A stretch of DNA of 64,000 nucleotides, taken from positions 1 to 64,000 of the forward strand of contig CABSLA010000003.1 in the NCBI GenBank assembly GCA_902478545.1, in the 5' to 3' direction. The translations under genes were made by a program, and so were the position numbers. The stretch comes from an uncultured Collinsella sp. (lineage in GTDB: Bacteria; Actinomycetota; Coriobacteriia; Coriobacteriales; Coriobacteriaceae). Below, piece after piece: positions 38,767 to 47,466 of this stretch. Below the pieces are notes generated by a model. The model made no database searches. It saw only the letters and a program-made list of their open reading frames with translations, and was not told the DNA's origin. The first letter of the stretch is position 1, and each line of letters starts with the position of its first letter.

Positions 38767-39126
38767 CTACAGCAACGCCTCGGCCCAAGCCGCTTCCCTA
38801 AAGCCAGGAATCGCAAAGTCGTCGCCCACCAGCAGCGGACGCTTGACCAGCATGCCGTCGGTCGCCAGCAGCTCGTAGCACTCCCGATCCGTCATGCCCG
38901 CATCCAGACGCGCCTTCAGGCCCAGCTCTCGATATTTCATGCCCGACGAATTAAAGAAGCGCCGCACCGGCAGCCCCGAACGAGCAATCCAGGTCGCAAG
39001 CTCATCAGCCGTGGGATTGTCCAAAACGATATCGCGGTCGATATACTCTACCCCATGTTCGTCCAGCCATGCCTTGGCCTTCTTACAGGTCGAGCACTTG
39101 GGATATTCAACAAACAATACCGCCAT
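38767..39126 (-). CDS. ArsC/Spx family thioredoxin-fold protein
   Basis: A 119-residue protein with the N-terminal motif CSTCKKAKAWL (CxxC) and the family segment RSGLPVRRFFNSSG, LLATDGMLVKRPLL. The LVKRP motif is shared by ArsC-type arsenate reductases and Spx/YffB-like proteins. CxxC and no ars genes nearby favour a YffB/Spx-like redox or regulatory role over arsenate reduction. AAAGGAA precedes the ATG at 39126. Confidence 0.85.
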   Translation of the reverse strand: MAVLFVEYPKCSTCKKAKAWLDEHGVEYIDRDIVLDNPTADELATWIARSGLPVRRFFNSSGMKYRELGLKARLDAGMTDRECYELLATDGMLVKRPLLVGDDFAIPGFREAAWAEALL

Positions 39127-39248
39127 GGGATTTCCTTTCTTAGAGAAAACAGGTGTCTGGAAAACTGCACATCGACGACCACTCGCGATTGCAGCCGTTA
39201 TTGTAGTCAATGTCGAAGCATAGGCAGTCGCGATGTCTCGTCTTAAGG

Positions 39249-39830
39249 CTAGCGCCTCGCATGGGCGCCGATCGGCCGAGTCGCATGGCGCACCAACGCC
39301 GCCGCCAGCAATACCAACAGCATGGCGGTGACATAGCCCGCAGCATCGAATCCTAAATCGATAACGTCGAAATGCCTGCCGGGAACAAAGATCTTATGTA
39401 CCTGATCGCCAACGGAGCAGGCGGCGCAAAAGAGCAATACGGGCACGCAACGGGAGCATACGCTCCACGGACGCCTGGAAAAGCAAACCACGACCACCGA
39501 GGCGAACAATCCGACGAAGAAAAACTCTACGGTATGGGCAACGCGACGGACGTTTGTGCCCACCCACATGCGAACGGAAGCAAGTCGGCCAGACCGGACA
39601 TTCGAGGCAGCCGAATCGGCGCCCCCGGTCATTCCGTTCTCCGTCTGAGCTTCACCCGTGGCATCGGCAGCCTGAACGCCCGTAGCCTGACCCTCCACCA
39701 CACGCGCGGTGGACTCGCTCAGCAACGACGTCTCTACCGCATTTTGCTCCGTCAGCACCCAGATGCCCGTCAGCGTTACAGCGAACAGAACGATCGCGGT
39801 CCATCCGATTATTTGTTTTACGCGTGCCAA
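39249..39830 (-). CDS. VanZ-like family membrane protein
   Basis: A 193-residue protein with four hydrophobic segments and the VanZ pattern: RRVAHTVEFFFVGL, then DQVHKIFVPGRHFDVIDLGFD (key residues H, E, D, Q, PGR, D, D). A 70-residue acidic insert rich in Ala, Glu and Thr follows the first segment. VanZ proteins affect glycopeptide tolerance in some hosts, but most chromosomal copies have unknown roles. The TTG at 39830 has AAAGGAGGT seven bases upstream, which decides the start over an upstream ATG. Confidence 0.82.
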   Translation of the reverse strand: MARVKQIIGWTAIVLFAVTLTGIWVLTEQNAVETSLLSESTARVVEGQATGVQAADATGEAQTENGMTGGADSAASNVRSGRLASVRMWVGTNVRRVAHTVEFFFVGLFASVVVVCFSRRPWSVCSRCVPVLLFCAACSVGDQVHKIFVPGRHFDVIDLGFDAAGYVTAMLLVLLAAALVRHATRPIGAHARR

Positions 39831-39934
39831 GGGCCAACCTCCTTTTTTGAATATCAGCGAGTGTAGCCCCAAATGACATCGTCAACGTATCAAAATTTGA
39901 ATCGCAACAGGAAGCGACAAAGCGACGCAAACCC

Positions 39935-40540
39935 CTACCCCGCCTCGCGCATCCAGCGATCGAACGTCCCCACGCACACACCCAAGCACTTTGCTGCCTG
40001 GCTGCGGGTAATATCGCCTGCCTCATAGCTATCGCGCACCAGCTCAAACTGAGGAGGGCACGGCTTGCGAGGTCGACCGAAACGGACCCCTCGCGCTCGC
40101 GCCGCTGCAATCCCCTCCGCCTGGCGCCGATGGATATTCTCGCGCTCCACCTGCGCCACGTAGCTCAGCAGTTGCAGCACAATATCGGCAATCAGGGTGT
40201 TGGTCACATCCGGCGCGCCGCTGGCCCTGACGCGCGTGTCAAGCAATGGCATGTCCAACACCACAATGGCAACCCCGAGCTCCTTGGTAATGCGTCGCCA
40301 TTCCTCAAGAATCTCGGAGTAATTACGGCCAAGTCGGTCGATAGAAAGCACCACCAGTACGTCCCCGTCTCCCAGGACGTGCAGCAGCTCGCGATAACGC
40401 GGTCGATCGAAGTCCTTGCCGCTCGCATGGTCGGCATAAATATTCGCCGAGCCCACGCCATAGGCGCCCAGCGCATCCAGCTGCCGATTAAGGTTCTGAT
40501 CGCGCGAACTCACCCGCGCATAACCGTACACCGTCGCCAT
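39935..40540 (-). CDS. Serine recombinase (resolvase/invertase family)
   Basis: A 201-residue small serine recombinase. It has the catalytic serine in YGYARVSSRDQN, arginines in LGRNYSEI, the dimer helix VERENIHRRQAEGI, and a C-terminal helix-turn-helix (GDITRSQAAKCLGVCVGTFDRWM). All catalytic landmarks are present. No transposase or tn3-like gene is nearby, so it could be a solitary DNA invertase or resolvase left by a mobile element. The ATG at 40540 follows AGCGGGG. A family D inverted repeat starts 21 bases upstream and could be its site or its regulator. Confidence 0.88.
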   Translation of the reverse strand: MATVYGYARVSSRDQNLNRQLDALGAYGVGSANIYADHASGKDFDRPRYRELLHVLGDGDVLVVLSIDRLGRNYSEILEEWRRITKELGVAIVVLDMPLLDTRVRASGAPDVTNTLIADIVLQLLSYVAQVERENIHRRQAEGIAAARARGVRFGRPRKPCPPQFELVRDSYEAGDITRSQAAKCLGVCVGTFDRWMREAG

Positions 40541-40560
40541 CTCATCCCCGCTTTCTTGTA

Positions 40561-40596
40561 AACCTGCCAAAAGGGACAGGTTTATTTTGGTAGGTT
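40561..40596. repeat. Family D inverted repeat (copy 1)
   Basis: AACCTGCCAAAA (40561-40572) pairs with TTTTGGTAGGTT (40585-40596) with one mismatch. It lies directly ahead of the recombinase gene. A second copy is at 61315-61351, ahead of secA. Confidence 0.75.
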
Positions 40597-40661
40597 TTAC
40601 CTCTCAAATAGCAGGCAAGCGGGCGGCCGAGCAGGCGGCGACGCGGCCATCATTCAAATGC

Positions 40662-40687
40662 GGGGGCGGCCCCGAAAGACCGCCCCC
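40662..40687 (-). terminator. Hairpin after the RNase R gene
   Basis: A perfect 8-bp stem GGGGGCGG with its complement, 24 bases past the rnr stop. The T run is poor (CGCATTTG), so it may only protect the 3' end. Confidence 0.5.
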
Positions 40688-40710
40688 ACTCCCGCACGGT
40701 CGGGATTCGG

Positions 40711-42846
40711 CTAATGGATAAGCTTAAAGTCCAAGTGTCCGCGCGTGGTATTGACGCGCGAGACCTCGATAATCACGCGCTGGCCCAGCTCGTAACGAGC
40801 CCCCGTGTCAGCGCCCGTCAGTGTAAGCGCGTCCTCGTCGAACTCAAACCACTCGTTGCCCAGGCTTTTAATCGAGACCAGGCCCTCGACCTGCGTCAGA
40901 TCCAAGCGAACAAAAAGACCCATGCTGCTGACCCACGAGATGGTTCCGGTATAGCGCTCGCCCAGACGATCCTCGTAGTACTGGGCGATCTTGATCTTTT
41001 GCGTCGCATGGCTGGCAGCGTCGGCCGCGCGCTCGGCATCGCTGCAGGCGCGACAGATCTGGGGCAGAATGCGCGGCAGCGACTCGCGCCCCTTACCGAT
41101 CAGGCGCGGCGTGCGGACCAGGGCGTCCTTGCCGCCCAGCCGCTCGTAAGCCAACTGTAGCTTGAGCACGCGGTGCACCACCAGATCGGGGTAGCGACGG
41201 ATGGGGCTCGTAAAGTGGCAGTAGCACGGCGCGGCGAGCGCAAAGTGGCCCTCGTTGCGTGGCTTGTACAGCGCGCGCTGCATGCTGCGCAGAAGCAGTG
41301 TGTTGACGAGCGGCGCGCTGGCCGTACCGGCGGCAGCATCAACTGCGGCCTGCAGCTCATCGGGGCTTCCCAGGGCAATGCCAGCTGCGCGACGATCGTC
41401 GATAATACCCAGCTGAGCCAGTGCCACGGCGGCGCCGTGAAGGCTGTCGGGACTGGGGTCTTCATGCACGCGGTAGCAGGCCTCGATATCGCGGTCGGCC
41501 AGCCACTCGGCCACGCACTCATTGGCGAGCAGCATGGCTTCCTCGATCAGCGACGTGGCACACGAGCGCTCGCGCGCCACAATCTGCACGGGCACGCCGT
41601 CCTCGTCCAACAGAGCGCGAATCTCAGCCGTATCGAAGTCGACCGAACCACGCGCGCGACGAATGTGGCGGCGAAGCTCGGCGAGCTCGTTAGCGGCGAC
41701 GAGAAAATCACCCAGATCGACGTTATAGCCGCGAGCAGTTTCCTCGCACGCAAGCCCACGCTCGAGCGCTTCCTCACGCGAAGTCTCTACAGCCGCAACA
41801 TCCTCGGCGGCGCCCTCCAGCGCCCCATACTCCACCGCGCTGGCACGTACCAGCAGCGCTTCGGCGCCGTCGTAGTCCATGCGCACGCGCGAACGAATCA
41901 CACTGGGATAGGGATCGTAGTGGCGAACGCGGCCCTGCGCATCGAGTTCAATATCGACGGTAAACGCCAGACGATCCTCGTCGGGACGAAGCGAGCACAG
42001 GTCGTTCGATAAGCGCTCAGGCAGCATGGGCAGCACTCGATCGGCCAGATACACCGATGTCGTGCGATGGCGCGCCTCAAGATCGATATGCCCGTCCCAG
42101 GCCACATAGTGCGAGACATCGGCGATGTGGACGCCCAGCTTGTAGCCGCCATCGGGCGTGCGCTCCAGCGAAATGGCATCGTCAAAGTCGCGAGCGTCGA
42201 CCGGGTCGATCGTGATGATAAAGCGGTCGCGTAGATCGCGTCGGAGCGGATCTTTGAGCGCCGCGGTCACATCGAGCGAAAGGCCCTCGGCCTCGGCCAG
42301 CGCTGCCTCGGGATAGCTGTCGGTATAGCCATAGCGCGCCATTACGTATTGAACACCCAGATCGGGCGCGTCATCGCCGCCAATACGGCGCTCGATGGTC
42401 ACGGTGCCCGATTCAAGGCGCGTCGGATAGGTCAGAATGCGTGCGACCACAGCGTCACCGGGATGAACGCCCAGGCGCTCGGCCGAAGTGTCCTCGGGCA
42501 AAATGAAGAAATCGGCCTTGAGACGCGAATCGAGCGGCTCGATCACGCCGAGCGGACCGGCCGTCTGGTACGTGCCCACCACACTGATGGCAGCGCGCTC
42601 GACGACCCCCTCAATCACGGCACGACGCTCACCATGCGGGCTGTTCTTAATGCTCACGGCGACGATATCGCCGTCCATAATCTCGCGCTTACCGCGGCCC
42701 ATGACTTTATAGTCGCCGTTCTCGGTTATGACATAGGCGCTGTGCTCATGGAGCTGCACGCGTCCGGTCAGACTCGGACGGCGCTCGCTGCGCACCGGTC
42801 CACGCTTGTTGCGGGCACCGCGCTTATGCTTGTTGTTGCGCCCCAT
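40711..42846 (-). CDS. rnr: Ribonuclease R
   Basis: A 711-residue RNB-family 3'-5' exoribonuclease. It has N-terminal cold-shock domains, the catalytic RNB block with aspartates in DPVDARDFDDAISL and the HIADVSHYV motif, and a C-terminal S1 domain (GTISWVSSMGLFVRLD). A basic N-terminal tail (KHKRGARNKRGP) precedes the domains. It degrades structured RNA and, with SmpB-tmRNA, non-stop mRNAs. CAAGGAGGCG precedes the ATG. No secG or smpB is adjacent, unlike many bacteria, although smpB is 4 kb downstream on the same strand. Confidence 0.93.
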   Translation of the reverse strand: MGRNNKHKRGARNKRGPVRSERRPSLTGRVQLHEHSAYVITENGDYKVMGRGKREIMDGDIVAVSIKNSPHGERRAVIEGVVERAAISVVGTYQTAGPLGVIEPLDSRLKADFFILPEDTSAERLGVHPGDAVVARILTYPTRLESGTVTIERRIGGDDAPDLGVQYVMARYGYTDSYPEAALAEAEGLSLDVTAALKDPLRRDLRDRFIITIDPVDARDFDDAISLERTPDGGYKLGVHIADVSHYVAWDGHIDLEARHRTTSVYLADRVLPMLPERLSNDLCSLRPDEDRLAFTVDIELDAQGRVRHYDPYPSVIRSRVRMDYDGAEALLVRASAVEYGALEGAAEDVAAVETSREEALERGLACEETARGYNVDLGDFLVAANELAELRRHIRRARGSVDFDTAEIRALLDEDGVPVQIVARERSCATSLIEEAMLLANECVAEWLADRDIEACYRVHEDPSPDSLHGAAVALAQLGIIDDRRAAGIALGSPDELQAAVDAAAGTASAPLVNTLLLRSMQRALYKPRNEGHFALAAPCYCHFTSPIRRYPDLVVHRVLKLQLAYERLGGKDALVRTPRLIGKGRESLPRILPQICRACSDAERAADAASHATQKIKIAQYYEDRLGERYTGTISWVSSMGLFVRLDLTQVEGLVSIKSLGNEWFEFDEDALTLTGADTGARYELGQRVIIEVSRVNTTRGHLDFKLIH

Positions 42847-42923
42847 GGCGCCTCCTTGCTATCGATTGCGGACTCCAAAGAGTCTACCCAAATGATCCGC
42901 GATCCTGCCGTCGCATCGGAATC

Positions 42924-42957
42924 AAAAAACGGGCCGCCCCATAAGAGACGACCCGTT
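42924..42957 (-). terminator. Terminator of the ftsEX operon
   Basis: A 9-bp stem, AACGGGCCG with CGACCCGTT (one mismatch), followed on the minus strand by TTTTTTG. It lies 25 bases past the ftsX stop. Confidence 0.85.
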
Positions 42958-42981
42958 GGAAGGAATGAAATCCAGACATGC

Positions 42982-43902
42982 CTACACGCGCAGGTAGCGG
43001 CGCATGGCGATGGCAGAACCAAAGAGACCGATAATCACGCCGACCAGGACCAGCGCAGCATAGGTCACCAGGTAGTACTGCATCGGCAGGGCAAACGACA
43101 TCCAGCCGATGCTCTCCTGAAGACGCGGAATCATCAGGTTGCGCAGCAGCTCCAGCACGCCGATGGAAAGCAGCGAACCCAAAATGGCCTGCAGCACGCC
43201 CTCGGTAATGAACGGCCCGCGAATGAAGCCGTTGCTGGCACCGACCAGACGCATGATCGCGATCTCGCGACGACGCGCCGTGATGGACAGGCGAATCGTG
43301 TTGTTGATAAAGATGAACGCGATAAAGGTCAGCAGGCCGACGAGTACCACGGCAGCAATGCGGATGTAGTTAGTCACCTGGAACAGGCGGCTCACTTCCT
43401 CCTGGCCGTACAGCACGCTCGCGTTGACGTCGCCATCATCTGCGATCTTCTGGAAATCGGCGTCCTTCTTGAGCTTCTCTGCCGTGCTCTCGACCTTGGA
43501 CGGATCGTCCATCTCAATTGCAAACGAAGCCGGCAGCGGGTTCTGGCCATCGAGCGCGCTCATGGTGGCGTCGGCGTTGCCCGACATCTTGCTCGTATAC
43601 TCGGCCAGCGCGTCGTCCTTGTCCTTGTAGGTCACGGACTTGACGTTGCTCCACGTCTTGAGCTCGGCCTCAAAAGCCTGAACATCGGCCTGATCGGCGT
43701 CATCGCTGATGAACGCGTTGATGACAACCTGATCCTCGACGGTGCCGATCACGGAGTTCAGCATCGCAGAGCCCATGATGAAGAGGCCGATGATAAACAG
43801 CGAAAGGAAAATCGTGATGACGGCGCCGAGCGAGGTGGTCCAGTTACGGAAGAAGTGGCTGATTGCCTCTTTGAGCGAGTAGCCCACGTTAGTTGGTGCC
43901 AT
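42982..43902 (-). CDS. ftsX: Cell division permease-like protein FtsX
   Basis: A 306-residue protein with one N-terminal membrane segment, an extracellular loop of about 110 residues, and three C-terminal segments, the FtsX layout (YSLKEAISHFFRNWTTSL at the start; RREIAIMRLVGASNGFIRGPF in part). With FtsE it activates peptidoglycan hydrolases at the division site. It overlaps ftsE by 14 bases, so translation is coupled. Confidence 0.92.
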   Translation of the reverse strand: MAPTNVGYSLKEAISHFFRNWTTSLGAVITIFLSLFIIGLFIMGSAMLNSVIGTVEDQVVINAFISDDADQADVQAFEAELKTWSNVKSVTYKDKDDALAEYTSKMSGNADATMSALDGQNPLPASFAIEMDDPSKVESTAEKLKKDADFQKIADDGDVNASVLYGQEEVSRLFQVTNYIRIAAVVLVGLLTFIAFIFINNTIRLSITARRREIAIMRLVGASNGFIRGPFITEGVLQAILGSLLSIGVLELLRNLMIPRLQESIGWMSFALPMQYYLVTYAALVLVGVIIGLFGSAIAMRRYLRV

Positions 43903-45109
43903 AGTTGCCGTAACCTCCCCTCTCCTGGTCGCGGATTACGTGGCCGCCCTCGAGGGCGATCACGCGACGGTGCATGCTATCGACCATCTCGCGGTCGTGC
44001 GTAGCGACGATCACGGTGGTACCGGTGCGGTTAATGCGCTCGAGCAGCTTCATGATGCCCAGCGAAATCGCCGGGTCGAGATTGCCCGTCGGCTCGTCGC
44101 AGATCAACAGCGGCGGGCGGTTGACCATAGCGCGGGCGACGGCAACGCGCTGCTGCTCGCCACCGGAAAGCTGGTCGGGCAAAGAGTCCATCTGATCGGC
44201 CAGACCGACCAGACGCAGGACCTCGGGCACCTGGCTGCGAATGACGCCCTTGGGCTTGCCGATGCACTGCAGGGCAAACGCCACGTTTTCGTAGGCGGTC
44301 TTTTGCGGCAGAAGCTTAAAGTCCTGGAACACGGCGCCAATCTGACGGCGCAGGAACGGAACCTTGCGGTTCTTGATCTTCATGAGGTCCTGACCGGCAA
44401 CCAGGATGCGGCCGCTCGTCGGCTTGACGTCGCGGTTGAGCGTCGACAGCAGCGTGGTCTTACCCGAGCCGGAGTGACCGACCAGGAAGACGAACTCGCC
44501 CGGATAGATCTCGATGTTGATGTCGTCGAGTGCAGGCTTGTTGGGCTGTGCCGGATAGATCTTGGTGACATGCTCCATAAGGATGACGGGCTCGACACCG
44601 GCCTGCTTGGCCATCTTCTTGCGGCTCGCCTGCGGGTCGATGGGCGCGAACACCGACGTAAAATCGGGGTTGTTGAGCGCGTTGTCGAGACTTGCGACCT
44701 CGGCGGCCTGATCGCGCTCGACCACGGGAACCGCAGGCTGCGTAGGGTCGGGAATGCCGGCAAGAAGACCGGACTGCGCGGGCTGCGGCGTGGGAGCCGC
44801 AGGGGCCATGGGATCGGGGACGCCGGCCATGGTAGGCTGCGGCGTGGCGGCGCTCATCTGAGGCTGAGCCACGCGGGCGGTCACCGTCTGAACGGGCTCA
44901 AAGCCAGCCGTGCCGGAAAGCGCAACATCGTTGTTGGGGTTGTAGGCAAAGGGATCTGCCGCCGGCTGTGCCTGATCTGCCGGCCGTGCGGGGATCGGGC
45001 TAAACAGCTGATCCTCTGAATCCGGAGTGGCGAAACGATTGCCCGCGACGCTCGGCTGCGTCTTGGGGGCTTCATCGCCCGCACCGGAGGTACGGAAGTG
45101 GTTACCCAC
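43889..45109 (-). CDS. ftsE: Cell division ATP-binding protein FtsE with long N-terminal extension
   Basis: A 406-residue protein. Residues about 176-395 are a normal FtsE ATPase: Walker A GHSGSGKTT, Q-loop VFQDFK, signature LSGGEQQR, Walker B LLICDEP and switch ATHD. Ahead of it are about 170 residues rich in Pro, Ala, Gln and Asp with no predicted fold, absent from typical 220-residue FtsE proteins. The extension is probably translated: a GTG start at 45109 has AAGGAG seven bases upstream, and composition is coding-like throughout. An internal start at M166 near 44614 lacks a good ribosome site. Confidence 0.9.
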   Translation of the reverse strand: MGNHFRTSGAGDEAPKTQPSVAGNRFATPDSEDQLFSPIPARPADQAQPAADPFAYNPNNDVALSGTAGFEPVQTVTARVAQPQMSAATPQPTMAGVPDPMAPAAPTPQPAQSGLLAGIPDPTQPAVPVVERDQAAEVASLDNALNNPDFTSVFAPIDPQASRKKMAKQAGVEPVILMEHVTKIYPAQPNKPALDDINIEIYPGEFVFLVGHSGSGKTTLLSTLNRDVKPTSGRILVAGQDLMKIKNRKVPFLRRQIGAVFQDFKLLPQKTAYENVAFALQCIGKPKGVIRSQVPEVLRLVGLADQMDSLPDQLSGGEQQRVAVARAMVNRPPLLICDEPTGNLDPAISLGIMKLLERINRTGTTVIVATHDREMVDSMHRRVIALEGGHVIRDQERGGYGNYGTN

Positions 45110-45447
45110 TGGTGCTCCTTATCGTCGTGCGTTTAAACTACATGAGCGCTTTGTATTTTAGCAGGATTGCCTTTGCTGCACATAAGAAGCATGGCGCGCC
45201 TTGGATTCCCGTCGGCCGCCATGAATATCAACTTCATCCGAACTCCTCTGATGGATGGTCCGCGCTTTCCAAGCGCTTCCCCCGTCCGCCTCAATCGGGC
45301 ATACTTCAATCATTGTGAAAAGCCCTAGGGCTTTTAGCGGCTGCGGGTACCTGTACCTTCAGCCGCATTTTTCTTACTTTTTGGACCCGATATGGAACAC
45401 TGACCGGCTCTCACGGCCATAGCAGACACGTCTCGTAGCACCAGAAG
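45110..45447. other. Gap with an 18-bp perfect palindrome
   Basis: It should contain the ftsEX promoter near its left end. The palindrome AAAAGCCCTAGGGCTTTT lies at 45319-45336. No convincing gene is visible. Confidence 0.5.
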
Positions 45448-45690
45448 TCAGCTCTCCGTATCCATCACCGCCCAGCTCACAGGCGCAATACCCGGAATAG
45501 ACATTAGACAAGAGGGACAGGTGGCCTGACAGTCTCCCGATTTTGTCCTGCGTTGCATCGAGGCGGAGGCATATGCCGCCTTTCGAGCGCGAGTGACGCC
45601 GACGTATAGCAGGCCGCTTTCCTCGATAAGCCCGTCTGGCATTCTCCTCATATCGACAATCCGGCAACTTTGCGCGGAACGTGAGCACAT
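45448..45690 (-). pseudogene. Remnant of a UvrD/PcrA-like superfamily 1 helicase
   Basis: One frame holds the motif VI segment EESGLLYVGVTRARK followed by SCLMSIPG, matching the EE.RLLYVGVTRAR...SRFL..IP pattern of UvrD, PcrA and Rep helicases. The frame is only 80 codons, has no ribosome site, and none of the other helicase motifs are present in any frame here. It is therefore a 3' fragment left after loss of the rest. It marks the start of the accessory block. Bases 45691-45979 show nothing further. Confidence 0.6.
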
Positions 45691-45979
45691 ATCAGCTCTG
45701 TCGCACTGAACCTGCGCCCCCGACTCCCAAGAAGCTCAAAGAGATCGCGCCTCGTTCAAATGACCAGAGCGGTTTGGGAAAGTGAATAAGCTCCCTTTCC
45801 GCCTGCCACCCCCTCGCATATCCGCCACACACCAAGCATCGCTGGCTGCGGTTTCCCCCATTACATGGGACGCACGCGCCTTACGACCCGCGCCGAGCCG
45901 TATGAACCCGTCCTCCAACGGCACCCGCACGCTCATCGCGTCCGGCAGAAGCGACCGCCGCATCGGCGCCGCCCCGGCA

Positions 45980-46435
45980 TCACGCCACCCCGCAGAATGC
46001 GATCCCCGCGCCGCTAAGCTCCGCCAGCACGGCGCGGGCCGCCGGCGTTGGCCCGCTCTCCACGCCGTCGCCCACGTGGCGCGACACCTTGAGCGCCACC
46101 ACGTCGCCGCCGTGATCCGCGAGCAGAGCCTTGGCCGCCGTTACGCTGCGAGCGCCCACGAGGCGCAGCTCGTACTCCACGCGCTCGTCCGTAGCGGCGG
46201 TCTTCACCGCCTCGATCTCACCGCGAAGCGCCTCGGCAGCCTCCTTGGAAGCGGAGGCATCGGCCACCTGTGCCTCAAACTCCGCGATCCGCTCGTCCCG
46301 CTTCGCAAGCATCGCCTGGTAGTCGTCGCCGGCTCCGCCCAGGGCCGTCACTTCCCCTTGCTCCTGCGCGTCTTCCGAGCCCGCCTCTTGCTGCTGCGCC
46401 TCGTCCGCTTGCCCGCCATTCGAGCCCTCCTTCAC
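45980..46435 (-). CDS. Phage scaffold-like protein, possibly a fragment
   Basis: A 151-residue protein with an acidic Gln/Glu-rich head, a coiled coil (about residues 45-85: KRDERIAEFEAQVADA...), and GARSVTAAKALLADHGGDVVALK. That layout is like phage capsid scaffolding/DUF4355-type proteins from actinobacterial phages. After ALK the usual AEPWLF-type tail is missing and the sequence looks degenerate. A GTG start at 46435 has AAAGGCGG upstream. No other capsid genes are present, so it is likely a relic of a prophage. Confidence 0.5.
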   Translation of the reverse strand: MKEGSNGGQADEAQQQEAGSEDAQEQGEVTALGGAGDDYQAMLAKRDERIAEFEAQVADASASKEAAEALRGEIEAVKTAATDERVEYELRLVGARSVTAAKALLADHGGDVVALKVSRHVGDGVESGPTPAARAVLAELSGAGIAFCGVA

Positions 46436-46644
46436 GAGAACCGCCTTTCCGCTCGTACGGCAAGCACAACAAGATGCCCGCCTGGTTACTCATCAAGAGC
46501 AGCCTAGGCGGGCGTCAAAAAGTCAACTGCGCATCGGAGCCGCAAGGCGGCAGTGCCCGAAGAAATACGTCCCACTGGGTTACACACACCGAACTTAAGA
46601 AGCGTTTTTGGGCCATCATGGTAAAATTCCCATCGGAGGTAACG

Positions 46645-47466
46645 ATGGAGACCATGCTACTTGATGACATAGAGTTGAGGGAGACTGCAAAGCGGCTCTA
46701 CGATTCATACTCGACTGTTCTCTCCGAATCCAAGCTCATCTCCATCATCCAAGACGTCCTCGGCGACTTCGCCCCCGCGCTCGACTCCAAATACGCGGCC
46801 CGAAGGACCATCAACGACTTGGTGATGGGTTATTACCCGAACGAAGCCACCATCAAGGCCAATTTCATCGATAGGGTCCTCTTTCCGCTGAGCCCCGCGA
46901 ACATCTCCATCTTCGAGCTTCCCATCGGCAACAGCCGCGTGGACATGTGTAAGGTCAACGGCCACAGCGCCGCCTACGAGATCAAGACCGACCTCGACAC
47001 GTTCGATCGTCTCGAGGGCCAGTTGAGCGACTACTTCGACGTGTTCGAGACCGTCTACGTCGTGACGTCCGACAAGCGTTGGCAAGAACTGCCAAGCTAC
47101 GTCCCCGAGGCCTGTGGGATTTACTCCTACAGCCAGGACGCAAGGGACGGCTCCTATCACTTCAAGGCACAGCGCAAAGCCATCAAAAGCACCAACCTGG
47201 ACTCCGAAAAGCAGCTCGCGGTCATGCCCAAGCGCGCCCTCTGCGAGACCTTCGGCATCGACGGCGGGGGCATGTCAAAGCCCGCCATCGTCCAGGAGTG
47301 TCTTGCCGAGAACAGCCAGGCCAAAATCAACCGGCTGTTCAAGGCCTATCTCAAGCAACGCTACGGTGCCTACTGGGAGCACTTCTGCAAAGTCAAGCCG
47401 CGAATCTTGGGTATCGATTATGAGTGGTTCTACCGCAACAGGTTAGAGCCGGGGATTGTTTACTGA
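46645..47466 (+). CDS. sce7726 family protein, PD-(D/E)XK-like
   Basis: A 273-residue protein matching the sce7726 family: VDMCKVNGHSAAYEIKTD followed by LDTFDRLEGQLSDYFDVFE and VYVVTS. The RVD ... EIK pattern is that of a PD-(D/E)XK nuclease core, so a nuclease role is plausible but untested. In other bacteria this family is paired with sce7725, which here lies head-on at 47460-48578, the two stops overlapping by seven bases. A strong GGAGG precedes the ATG at 46645. The upstream hairpin at about 46475-46516 separates it from the phage-like gene. Confidence 0.8.
   Translation: METMLLDDIELRETAKRLYDSYSTVLSESKLISIIQDVLGDFAPALDSKYAARRTINDLVMGYYPNEATIKANFIDRVLFPLSPANISIFELPIGNSRVDMCKVNGHSAAYEIKTDLDTFDRLEGQLSDYFDVFETVYVVTSDKRWQELPSYVPEACGIYSYSQDARDGSYHFKAQRKAIKSTNLDSEKQLAVMPKRALCETFGIDGGGMSKPAIVQECLAENSQAKINRLFKAYLKQRYGAYWEHFCKVKPRILGIDYEWFYRNRLEPGIVY

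Noticed and set aside
38767..39126. Arsenate reductase assignment
   Set aside because: CxxC motif and lack of ars genes fit a YffB/Spx-like protein better; left as ArsC/Spx family.
45782..46507. A 241-codon plus-strand frame rich in Ala, Arg and Pro
   Set aside because: Lies opposite the phage-like coding frame, with no ribosome site and a sequence typical of antisense GC-rich DNA.
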